From an uncultured Eubacteriales bacterium (GTDB lineage: Bacteria; Bacillota; Clostridia; Oscillospirales; CAG-272): a stretch of DNA of 21,148 bases. Positions 13,882 through 20,743 of the stretch are shown piece after piece (position 1 is the stretch's first letter; the number at the start of each line of letters is the position of its first letter). The stretch lies in assembly GCA_934433485.1 (NCBI GenBank), contig CAKRZR010000024.1, positions 1 through 21,148 of the forward strand, read 5' to 3'. Made by a program: the position numbers and the translations under genes. The notes below the pieces were generated by a model, which saw only the letters and a program-made list of their open reading frames with translations, did no database searches and was not told the origin of the DNA.

Positions 13882-15999
13882 CTACATACGCTCCAGCTTT
13901 CTTAGCTCCCGCGCCACGGTGACCACCGCCGGGGCGACGAAGACCGCCACCACAGCGACCGCCGCGAGCAGGTACCGCGGATCGTCGATCATCCGCAGGT
14001 CCATCTTCGCCATGAGCGCGTCCGTGTATCCGCGCAGACGGTAGTATTCCCGCTCCACCGGCGTGACGATCGCCCAAACCGCGGCACAGGTGAGAATCGC
14101 AGGCGGCAGCAGGATCTCGACAAACGCGGCGACGATCGCACGGTGGGACGCGCCCTGCATGTGCAAAAGCCGCAGGGTCTCGCGGTGCGACGCGGCGTAG
14201 TCGATGAGGGAGAGGGAGGTGATTACGGCGAAGAAGAGAAATAGGAGCGCGGCAAAGATGGTATATAGGATATTGTTGCCGACCAGCTTTCGATAACCGA
14301 TTTCAAATTCATCCGCGCGATTCGTGATGGAAGCAATATCCTCTTTGTGAAAATATTGATACAGCTTTTCCTGCATCACATAGCTGCTTTCGCCCTCGTT
14401 CAGCTTTACATCGACAGCAAGTACCACCTGATCCCCGATGATCTGTAAATAATCCTCTGTGCGGAAGTAGACGCCCACTGTGTTATATGGCAACGCTTCC
14501 TCTTCTGTTTCCGCATCTGTCATGTTTTCGGCACGAAGTTTGGCAGCTTCCTCTTCTGTCAAAACCTTTTCTACTTCCAGATAGATGATCTCGTCGCCAA
14601 ATGCCCACATTTGCAGGACATCGCCGACCTGGTACCGCACCATATCCTCCTCGGTTCGATACCGCGGAGCCGCGTAGGAGGTATTTACGCAGTCCACCGC
14701 GACCATGTAGCGCAGATTTCCGTTCGTATCTATGTATGGCTTGCCGGTCACGTCCGCATTTGTGCCTATAGTCAGATGAAAACCGGGAAGCTGTATGGTT
14801 TCTCCCGTTTCATAGTCCACGGACGGCGGAACTTTGCGATCAAGAATATAGTACGGCGTAAAATCCTGTTTCAGACACTGCGGGACAATATCTGCCACGC
14901 CATCCAGCTGCAGCAGCGGAAGTATCTTCGATATTGTAATATATCGCGACAATTTCAGGCTCACACGCAATGGATATTCCGGCGCATTCGCGAGGTAGTC
15001 TTCCTCCGATTGCCGCAGCTGCAGGAGCAGTACCGAACCTGCAAGCATTGGCACAGCGATCAGAATACATACACATACACGCAGCACACGCCGCCGCAAA
15101 AACAAACGGATCAGCATGCCGAGCTTTCGACGGATTTTCCATAGGGGACGTACGATGCCGTTTTGCGTGAGCATTCGTATGTCGGTTTGCTGCACAGTAA
15201 GGAGCCATACCGAAAATACCAATGCCGCGACGGCAAACAGAATGAGCAGCAGCTTTGCCACAACCGCCCAATCCACGGCATAGATCACCCAGAACGCGGA
15301 ACGATACGCCTCGGAGGTATCGCGCATGTCCACCTGAAAGAAACGTTCGATAATGGCACGGGATGTATAGGTGGAAATGGCTGTTCCAAGCGCGAAAGAC
15401 AAGAGGTGCAGGAGCAAAAACTGCGCCAAAAACAACAATGTAATCTGTACTGGCGATGCGCCGATGGAGGAAAGCTGTCCAAGCTCCCCGGTACGTTTTC
15501 CCCAGTATATACCCTCGCAGGCAGCCACAATGAGCCCCGCCATGCCGATTACGGCGAGCCAGATTTTCGGGGAAAACATGGAATGTGACACATCCTGTAT
15601 GTATCCCTCTAATAGCTCGGGTTGGATGGCTTTGCCGGATTGAAATGCAAGGTTCCAGACGATTGTATCAAAATCATCATATATTAATGTTCCATACACA
15701 GGATCACGTTGCATAGGAAAATTCTGTGTCCTATTAATATACAATTCTCCCTCATCCCAAACAGGGAAAAATTTATCTTCATAACCCTGAAAAATGGTCT
15801 CATCACCTGGTTCGGCATTATGAATCCAAGCATTGTGATTCCGTGTATAGTGATAGTTTTGCTGTGACAATCCGTTCAGACTGCTTGCATCAATGATGGA
15901 AAGGCATAATGGCATTGAGATTACAAAGGTAAGCATGAGAATGAGCAGAAAGTGTGATGGAAATAAACGTGTAAGGCTACGTCTAAAGTACAATTTCAT
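13882..15999 (-). CDS. FtsX-type ABC transporter permease (MacB/BceB-like), without adjacent ATPase
   Basis: The 705-residue membrane protein has TM1 (about 14-36), an extracellular domain (about 37-140), three TM segments with an FtsX-like core (EGIYWGKRTGELGQLSSIGAS, 145-280), a second half starting at about 318 (VCVCILIAVPMLAGSVLLL), a large extracellular domain (341-585), and three final TM segments near 590-612, 640-660 and 683-700, with ASHRETLRLLHMQGASHRAIV. It should pair with a MacB-type ATPase, but none is next to it; the gene at 10029 is the only one in the window. The start follows a 12-bp hairpin by 13 bases and has no recognisable Shine-Dalgarno. It lies downstream of the secreted Cys-rich gene, both under leader copy 2. 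Substrate is unknown. Confidence 0.85.
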   Translation of the reverse strand: MKLYFRRSLTRLFPSHFLLILMLTFVISMPLCLSIIDASSLNGLSQQNYHYTRNHNAWIHNAEPGDETIFQGYEDKFFPVWDEGELYINRTQNFPMQRDPVYGTLIYDDFDTIVWNLAFQSGKAIQPELLEGYIQDVSHSMFSPKIWLAVIGMAGLIVAACEGIYWGKRTGELGQLSSIGASPVQITLLFLAQFLLLHLLSFALGTAISTYTSRAIIERFFQVDMRDTSEAYRSAFWVIYAVDWAVVAKLLLILFAVAALVFSVWLLTVQQTDIRMLTQNGIVRPLWKIRRKLGMLIRLFLRRRVLRVCVCILIAVPMLAGSVLLLQLRQSEEDYLANAPEYPLRVSLKLSRYITISKILPLLQLDGVADIVPQCLKQDFTPYYILDRKVPPSVDYETGETIQLPGFHLTIGTNADVTGKPYIDTNGNLRYMVAVDCVNTSYAAPRYRTEEDMVRYQVGDVLQMWAFGDEIIYLEVEKVLTEEEAAKLRAENMTDAETEEEALPYNTVGVYFRTEDYLQIIGDQVVLAVDVKLNEGESSYVMQEKLYQYFHKEDIASITNRADEFEIGYRKLVGNNILYTIFAALLFLFFAVITSLSLIDYAASHRETLRLLHMQGASHRAIVAAFVEILLPPAILTCAAVWAIVTPVEREYYRLRGYTDALMAKMDLRMIDDPRYLLAAVAVVAVFVAPAVVTVARELRKLERM

Positions 16000-16012
16000 G
16001 GTATTTAAGAGA

Positions 16013-16041
16013 ACCCGTGTAGAGTTTAACTCTACACGGGT
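16013..16041 (-). terminator. strong 12-bp hairpin between the Cys-rich gene and the permease
   Basis: ACCCGTGTAGAG (16013-16024) and CTCTACACGGGT (16030-16041) are perfectly complementary around TTTAA. On the minus strand it is followed by TTCTCTT rather than a full T-run, so it may act as a leaky terminator, or as a stabiliser of the upstream message. It ends 13 bases before the permease ATG. Confidence 0.65.
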
Positions 16042-16085
16042 ATGCCTTTCTAAGGTATGTAGAATGCGATAGCACGTTACAGATA

Positions 16086-16412
16086 TCAGTCATTGTGCAT
16101 ACCGCAAATGTGACCTCTTTCGCATCTTACTGTGGTCACATTTGTCATATAGTCACAGCTGCCACACATATCCGCATAATACTTTGTGTAGTATGAATAT
16201 GTGCATCTATAGCCATTATATATGTGTGTGATTTCTCCAGAAGGCTCTCCTGCCGCATAGTGAATATTGTGATAAATAATCCCAGTACCACATTTTGGAC
16301 AGGAAGAATTTACTGCAGTTACTCCAGCAGCAAAGGCAAAGTACGACAGCGACCCAGCCACCAGCATCACCGCCGCAACGAGCATAACAAGCATTCTTTC
16401 CCGGAACTTCAT
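16086..16412 (-). CDS. small secreted Cys-rich, zinc-ribbon-like protein
   Basis: The 108-residue product has a basic N-terminus, a hydrophobic core and an AFA-A signal peptidase I site near residue 28, so the mature form is about 80 residues. Seven Cys follow: 38 and 41 (CPKCG), 70, 83 and 86 (CGSC), 97 and 103, with His101 and His106. The two CxxC pairs look like a zinc ribbon; outside the cell they could instead form disulphides. Tyr-rich HIYNGYRCTYSYYTKYYAD lies between. The ATG at 16412 follows AGAAAGGA, and a TGCGCA/TGCGCA hairpin (16430-16448) precedes it. It is the first gene after leader copy 2 and precedes the permease, a layout seen for some secreted antimicrobial peptides and their transporters, but I see no family match. 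Function is unknown. Confidence 0.75.
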   Translation of the reverse strand: MKFRERMLVMLVAAVMLVAGSLSYFAFAAGVTAVNSSCPKCGTGIIYHNIHYAAGEPSGEITHIYNGYRCTYSYYTKYYADMCGSCDYMTNVTTVRCERGHICGMHND

Positions 16413-16442
16413 ACGTCAAAAATCCTTTCTGCGCAAAATCTA

Positions 16443-16699
16443 TGCGCACATCTCTCAGGTTTACGGCTTACGGACGTATTCTCTTCTGGATTTCGGAAAT
16501 CCGCGGCAGAATGTACCGCTGTTCCCGTGGGATTCTATCCCTGCACGTGCCTGCGTTTCTCGAACTGTCGTGATTCTTCTGTCTCAACAAGACTGTCCGA
16601 CAGTCACGCGCCCTGCATCGGTTCTTTCCTGAAATATGCCGGAATCATATCGTCTATCCTCCGTCCGCTTACTCCGGTGGCGTTGTGTGGCTTGCCTCT
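16443..16699 (-). ncRNA. candidate structured leader RNA, copy 2 (undescribed)
   Basis: Reverse-complement counterpart of 9008-9250. It keeps the uORF, the GCGCGTG pairing, the GACTG/CAGTC hairpin with a changed loop, and the GGGATAGAATCCC, GCGG/CCGC and GGATTT/AAATCC hairpins. It carries a small insertion in the arm around 16565-16590. The conserved part ends just before the Cys-rich protein's ribosome binding site. Confidence 0.5.
16604..16648 (-). CDS. 14-residue leader peptide (uORF), copy 2
   Basis: Encodes MIPAYFRKEPMQGA with GGAGG 9 bases upstream, base-for-base the same as 9058-9102. It is about 190 bases upstream of the Cys-rich protein start. A longer in-frame start at 16786 exists but lies upstream of the promoter, so it is rejected. 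Confidence 0.55.
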   Translation of the reverse strand: MIPAYFRKEPMQGA

Positions 16700-16705
16700 G
16701 GTCAC

Positions 16706-16734
16706 AGTATACCATAGTATTTTACACCTGTCAA
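16706..16734 (-). promoter_or_regulatory. promoter of leader copy 2
   Basis: On the minus strand TTGACA (16729-16734), a 17-base spacer ending in ACTATGG, and TATACT (16706-16711). Confidence 0.88.
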
Positions 16735-16907
16735 CCCTGTGCCAGCTTTTTTCTGAATTTCGGCGTTTTCTACAAGTCGCATTCATTCTATTTGTACAAA
16801 ACGCATTTGACTACAAATGTAACTATCGTACACCCTCCGTTTCTTTCCCATCCGCGTATGTTCGCATACCTTGTCGGAAAACTGCACCATTTCGCGGTTT
16901 TTGCCCC

Positions 16908-16936
16908 TTGCAATTCGGCGAAAAACTTGCTATACT
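16908..16936 (+). promoter_or_regulatory. promoter of the second GH127 gene
   Basis: TTGCAA (16908-16913), a 17-base spacer and TATACT (16931-16936), about 74 bases before the ATG at 17010. Confidence 0.83.
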
Positions 16937-17009
16937 ACTCACATAGGCAATGGCGGCGGCGCGGCGTAGGCTGCCGGGATTGCATCATCATGACTGCGGA
17001 GGAATTATT

Positions 17010-18821
17010 ATGCAGGCGAATTATCAAAACGTGACCCTCACGGGCGGCTTCTGGAAGCAGAAGGAGGACTTGAACCGCGACGTGACCCTGGACGCTGTGT
17101 ACAACCGCTTTGACGAGACGGGGCGGATCGCGGCGTTTCGGTGCGACTGGAAGGACGGCATGCCGAACCGGCCGCACATTTTCTGGGATTCGGACGTGGC
17201 GAAGTGGATGGAGGGCGCGGCGTACCAGCTGTCCCGCGAGGACGATCCGGCGCTGCGTGCGCGGGTGGAGGCGATCATCGACGAGATCGAGAAAAACCAG
17301 CACGCGGACGGCTACTTCAACATTTTCTACACCGTCGTGGAGCCGGAGAACCGTTTCACGAACCGCGACCACCACGAGCTGTACTGTGCGGGGCACCTGA
17401 TCGAGGCGGCGGTGGCGTATCACAACGCGGTGGGTGACACGCGGTTTCTCAGGCTGATGGAAAAGTACGCGCGGTACATCAAGGCGGTATTCATGGACGG
17501 CACGGCGGAACCGAAGCCGAAATTCGCGACGCCCGGTCACGAGGAGATCGAGCTGGCGCTGGTGAAGCTCTGGCACGCGACAGGGAACCGGGACTATCTC
17601 GATCTGGCGGCGCATTTTGTCAACCGGCGCGGCTATGGGGACAACGGCGAATCGCTGTCGGAGAACATTCAGAGCCACAAGCCGCTGCGGGAACAGCGCG
17701 AAGCGGTCGGACACTCGGTGCGCGCGGGGTACATTTACGCGGCGATGGCGGATCTGGCGCGGGAGACGAACGACGCGTCGCTGGACGAAGCGTGCCTTGC
17801 GCTGTTCGAGGACATGGCGTACCGGAAGATGTACGTGACCGGCGGGCTGGGTTCGACGAATGTGGGCGAAGCGTTCACGATCCCGTACGACCTCTCGAAC
17901 GACAAGGCGTACGCGGAGACATGCGCGTCGATCGCGATGATCCTGTTCGCGCACCGGATGTTCCTTCTGCACCACGAGGCGCGGTTCGCGGACGCCGTGG
18001 AGCTGGAGCTGTACAACGGGATGCTGTCGGGTCTGTCGCTGTCCGGGGATGCGTTCTTCTATGAAAATCCGCTGGAGATCCAACTCGACAACTACAAAAA
18101 GGTCGGCGGGCGGTATCCGATCACGCGGCGGCAGCGGGTATTCGGCTGTTCGTGCTGTCCGTGCAACCTGAACCGGGTGCTGGCGTCGGTGGGGCAGTAC
18201 TTCTACGCGGAGGAGGACGGCGCGGTCTGGGTGAACCAGTTCGGCACGAGCGCATACAAAAACGGTGGTCTTGCGGTGGCGCAGGAGACGGACTATCCGG
18301 TATCGGGCGAGATCCGGCTGACGGCGAACTGTCCGGTATACGTGCGCATTCCCGGCTGGTGCCGCAGCTTTACGGCGAGCGCGTCGTATGAGATGGCGGG
18401 CGGCTACGCGAAATTTGCCGCGGGCGAGATCGTGGTGCGCTTCGAGATGCAGCCGGAGTATATGGTATCGCACGTGGGAATCTACAAGAACGCGGGCAAG
18501 GTGGCGCTGCGCCGCGGACCGATCGTATACTGCGCGGAGGCGATCGACAACGGCGGGGACGTACACAGCCTATTCGCGGACGGCGCAAACCCGGCGTTCG
18601 CGCTGGCGGAATCGGTGCCGGAAACGGGCATCCCGGACGTCATCGCGCGTGGGTACCGCCGGCACAACGCGACCCCGGCAATGGACGCCGGTCTCCAGCT
18701 ATACGCGCCGCTGTCTGTCCCGGAGAAATGTACGCCGGAAGAGATCCGCTTCATCCCCTATCACGCCTTCGCGAACCGCGACGAGACCAACATGCTCGTC
18801 TGGCTGCCCTATCGCCTGTGA
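17010..18821 (+). CDS. GH127 beta-L-arabinofuranosidase
   Basis: The 603-residue enzyme closely follows the GH127 pattern. It opens with VTLTGGFWKQKEDLNRDVTL, then NQHADGYFNIFY, HELYCAGHLIEAAVAYH, GHSVRAGYIYAAMADLA and TGGLGSTNVGEAF. YAETC supplies Glu303 and Cys305, and GCSCCPCNLNRVLAS supplies Cys382 and Cys383; in the characterised enzyme the equivalent Glu and three Cys bind zinc and one Cys is the nucleophile. C-terminal beta-sandwich domains include VYVRIPGWCRSFTAS and ALRRGPIVYCAEAIDN. There is no signal peptide, so it probably releases L-arabinose from imported arabino-oligosaccharides in the cytoplasm. GGAGG stands seven bases before the ATG. It is a single-gene unit with its own promoter. 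Exact linkage specificity cannot be read from the sequence. Confidence 0.92.
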   Translation: MQANYQNVTLTGGFWKQKEDLNRDVTLDAVYNRFDETGRIAAFRCDWKDGMPNRPHIFWDSDVAKWMEGAAYQLSREDDPALRARVEAIIDEIEKNQHADGYFNIFYTVVEPENRFTNRDHHELYCAGHLIEAAVAYHNAVGDTRFLRLMEKYARYIKAVFMDGTAEPKPKFATPGHEEIELALVKLWHATGNRDYLDLAAHFVNRRGYGDNGESLSENIQSHKPLREQREAVGHSVRAGYIYAAMADLARETNDASLDEACLALFEDMAYRKMYVTGGLGSTNVGEAFTIPYDLSNDKAYAETCASIAMILFAHRMFLLHHEARFADAVELELYNGMLSGLSLSGDAFFYENPLEIQLDNYKKVGGRYPITRRQRVFGCSCCPCNLNRVLASVGQYFYAEEDGAVWVNQFGTSAYKNGGLAVAQETDYPVSGEIRLTANCPVYVRIPGWCRSFTASASYEMAGGYAKFAAGEIVVRFEMQPEYMVSHVGIYKNAGKVALRRGPIVYCAEAIDNGGDVHSLFADGANPAFALAESVPETGIPDVIARGYRRHNATPAMDAGLQLYAPLSVPEKCTPEEIRFIPYHAFANRDETNMLVWLPYRL

Positions 18822-18829
18822 GGCGGTGC

Positions 18830-18926
18830 GCGGAACGCGGGGGAACGAGGGGAACGGGGAACGCGGCTTCTTGAATGCACGAACTTGTTCGTGCCAGCCT
18901 GGGCAAGAACTTTTATGAAAAAGAGG
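18830..18926 (+). repeat. dispersed GGGGAACG / CTGGCAAGAAC repeat
   Basis: A tract of GGGGAACG-like units leads into CGGCTTCTTGA, an inner palindrome CACGAACTTGTTCGTG and CCAGCCTGGGCAAGAAC, then TTTTATGAAAAA. The same order is found inverted at 6046-6135, and without the inner palindrome in both arms of 10713-10925. It starts nine bases after the GH127 stop and can fold into a large hairpin. Confidence 0.8.
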
Positions 18927-18969
18927 CAGGGGGATTGTTTGTGTTTCCCCTCTTTCCCATAGCAACACC

Positions 18970-19011
18970 AAAAAACCGGAGCATCTGCCATGTAGCGGGT
19001 GCTCCGGTTTT
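18970..19011 (-). terminator. terminator of the lspA-rluD operon
   Basis: AAAACCGGAGCA (18972-18983) and TGCTCCGGTTTT (19000-19011) are perfectly complementary. On the minus strand the stem is followed by T6. It lies two bases after the rluD-family stop codon. Confidence 0.9.
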
Positions 19012-19013
19012 CT

Positions 19014-20120
19014 TTATCTTTGTCGGAGGATACGCAAAACCTCCTCGAAATTCTGCGGCAGGGGGGCGGAAAACTGCATTTCCCTGCCGGTGACGGGGTG
19101 GGTGAGGTGCAGGACGGCGGCGTGGAGCAATTGACCGGGGAGGAGGTCGCGGTGCTTTTTTGCGAACGGACAGGTGTCGCCGCCGTAGATGGGATCGCCG
19201 AGAACGGGATGCCCGATGGACGCCATATGGACGCGGATCTGGTGGGTTCTGCCGGTTTCGAGGACGGCTTGGGCATAGGTGAAGCTGCCGTTTGCCGCGT
19301 CGCCGGGGAAATTCTCCAGCGGGGTATAATGGGTGACGGCATCGCGTACGCCGGGTTTCCCGCCGGGGGTCCCGGTACCTGGCGGGTAGACTGCCATTTT
19401 CTTCCTGTCCATGGGGTGCCTGCCGAGCGGCTTATCGATGGTGCCGGGGGCGTCCACGGTGCCGCAGAGGAGCATCCGGTATTCGCGGTGCATGTGGTGG
19501 GTGGCAAGCTGGGCAGAGAGGGATTTGTGCGCCTCGTCCGTTTTCGCGACGCAGAGAAGCCCTGTGGTATCGCGGTCGATGCGGTGGACGATGCCGGGAC
19601 GGAGCACGCCGCCGATGCCGGAGAGACTGTCGCCGCAGTGATACAGCAGACCGTTTACGAGGGTCCCCGACGTATGCCCGGGCGCCGGATGCACAACGAC
19701 GCCGGCGGGTTTGTCGAGCACGAGGATCGCGTCGTCCTCATACACGATGGAAAGCGGCATATCCTCCGGCACGACGTCGGTCACGGCAAGGGGCGGCAGG
19801 TGGATGCAGTAGACCTCGCCCGGCGCGGTTTTGTCCTTTTTCGCGACCGGTTTTGCCGCCGGATCCGTGCCGCGCGTGACCCTGCCGCCGTCGATGTATT
19901 TTTGAATGAGGGAGCGGGAGATGCCGGTCATTCTGGCAAGGGCAGCGTCCACTCGTTCGACGCCGTCCACTCGTTCGACGCCGTCAACTCGTTCGACGCC
20001 ATCGGTAGTGACAATAAGCGGTTCATTTTCATCAAAATCCGGGGAATCAGAGCCGGAGAACGTGTCGCCGTTGTCTGTGCTATTGGCGGTGCCGTCCGTA
20101 CGGAAAATATCGTCTGTCAT
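19014..20120 (-). CDS. RluD-family 23S rRNA pseudouridine synthase
   Basis: The 368-residue protein has an N-terminal acidic, disordered tail (1-40), an S4 RNA-binding domain (RVDAALARMTGISRSLIQKYIDGGRV, about 57-81) and the RluA/RluD catalytic domain. There VLDKPAGVVVHPAPGHTSGTLVN is followed by HRIDRDTTGLL with catalytic Asp182, then RTHQIRVHMASIGHPVLGDPIYG and LLHAAVLHLTHP near the end. It converts uridines of RNA, usually 23S rRNA, to pseudouridine in the cytoplasm. The ATG overlaps the lspA stop as ATGA, so translation is coupled. GVERVD occurs three times in tandem (41-58) just before the S4 helix. rluD next to lspA is a common Firmicutes arrangement. Whether it is RluD proper cannot be told from sequence alone. 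Confidence 0.92.
   Translation of the reverse strand: MTDDIFRTDGTANSTDNGDTFSGSDSPDFDENEPLIVTTDGVERVDGVERVDGVERVDAALARMTGISRSLIQKYIDGGRVTRGTDPAAKPVAKKDKTAPGEVYCIHLPPLAVTDVVPEDMPLSIVYEDDAILVLDKPAGVVVHPAPGHTSGTLVNGLLYHCGDSLSGIGGVLRPGIVHRIDRDTTGLLCVAKTDEAHKSLSAQLATHHMHREYRMLLCGTVDAPGTIDKPLGRHPMDRKKMAVYPPGTGTPGGKPGVRDAVTHYTPLENFPGDAANGSFTYAQAVLETGRTHQIRVHMASIGHPVLGDPIYGGDTCPFAKKHRDLLPGQLLHAAVLHLTHPVTGREMQFSAPLPQNFEEVLRILRQR
19947..20000 (-). repeat. triple 18-bp tandem repeat within the rluD-family gene
   Basis: Three copies of the unit encoding GVERVD, nearly identical at every base (one GTT/GTG difference). It duplicates the start of the S4 domain without changing the frame. Confidence 0.9.
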
Positions 20121-20722
20121 TTCGCGTCCTCTTTCGGGGGATCGACCGGCACGTTTTCGTCGGCTGCTGCGTCCATATCGTTTGCGGGCGTATCCGCGGA
20201 CTGTGTCGCGTTCGCGTCATTCCCATCGCCGCTTTCCCCGGACTGCGCTTCGCCCTCCGCCTGCTTTTTTTTCTTTTCGGCGATCTCGGAGCGCAGGACC
20301 CAGAGAAAGAACATGGCGCAGCCGACGCAGACAAAGGAGTCCGCAACGTTGAATACGTAGAAGTTGATGCAGCGCACGTCGATGAAGTCCACGACAAAGC
20401 CGCGCGCAAATCGGTCGATCATATTGCCGATGCCGCCGCCGACGATGAAGGCAGCCGCGAGCCGGAGCCAGACGGATTTCGGCTTCTGCCACCAGAGCCA
20501 CACGAAAATGGCGACAATGGCGAGGAGGGAGAATGCCATAAAGACCCAGCGGTGGTTCGCCAGCATTCCGAACGCCGCGCCACGGTTTTCGACGTAGGTG
20601 AAATGCAGGATGTTTTCAATGAGGGGAAAGGTTTTGACCTGCCGCAGATGGGAAAGTGCGAGCAGCTTCGTCCACTGATCCAGTCCGACGACGGCGAGAA
20701 TCACAAGAATTGTCCAGATCAT
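20117..20722 (-). CDS. lspA: lipoprotein signal peptidase (signal peptidase II)
   Basis: This membrane aspartyl protease removes signal peptides from lipidated prolipoproteins, such as the two lipoproteins in this window. Of 201 residues, the first ~147 form four TM segments with the family signatures VGLDQWTK, NRGAAFGML, GGGIGNMIDR (catalytic Asp103) and FNVADSFVCVG (Asp128). The last ~54 residues are an extra hydrophilic, acidic tail rich in Asp, Glu, Ala and Lys, beyond the usual length of about 150-170. GAGG precedes the ATG on the minus strand. It overlaps rluD by 4 bases and follows the upstream gene by 21 bases, so all three are probably one operon. Confidence 0.95.
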   Translation of the reverse strand: MIWTILVILAVVGLDQWTKLLALSHLRQVKTFPLIENILHFTYVENRGAAFGMLANHRWVFMAFSLLAIVAIFVWLWWQKPKSVWLRLAAAFIVGGGIGNMIDRFARGFVVDFIDVRCINFYVFNVADSFVCVGCAMFFLWVLRSEIAEKKKKQAEGEAQSGESGDGNDANATQSADTPANDMDAAADENVPVDPPKEDAK

Positions 20723-20743
20723 ACTACCTCTTTGCCGCGCATA

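Larger units (their letters stand above)
16443..16822 (-). repeat. duplicated promoter-leader cassette, copy 2
   Basis: Inverted copy of 8886-9250, including the region upstream of the -35 box (CGCCGAAATTC, TACATTTGTAG). The two copies point outward-in, toward each other, about 7.2 kb apart, so recombination between them would invert the enclosed DNA. Bases 16823-16907 hold no feature I can see. Confidence 0.9.

Noticed and set aside
16935..18566. 543-codon open frame on the minus strand opposite the second GH127 gene
   Set aside because: Low-complexity Arg/Val/His translation antisense to a canonical GH127 gene.
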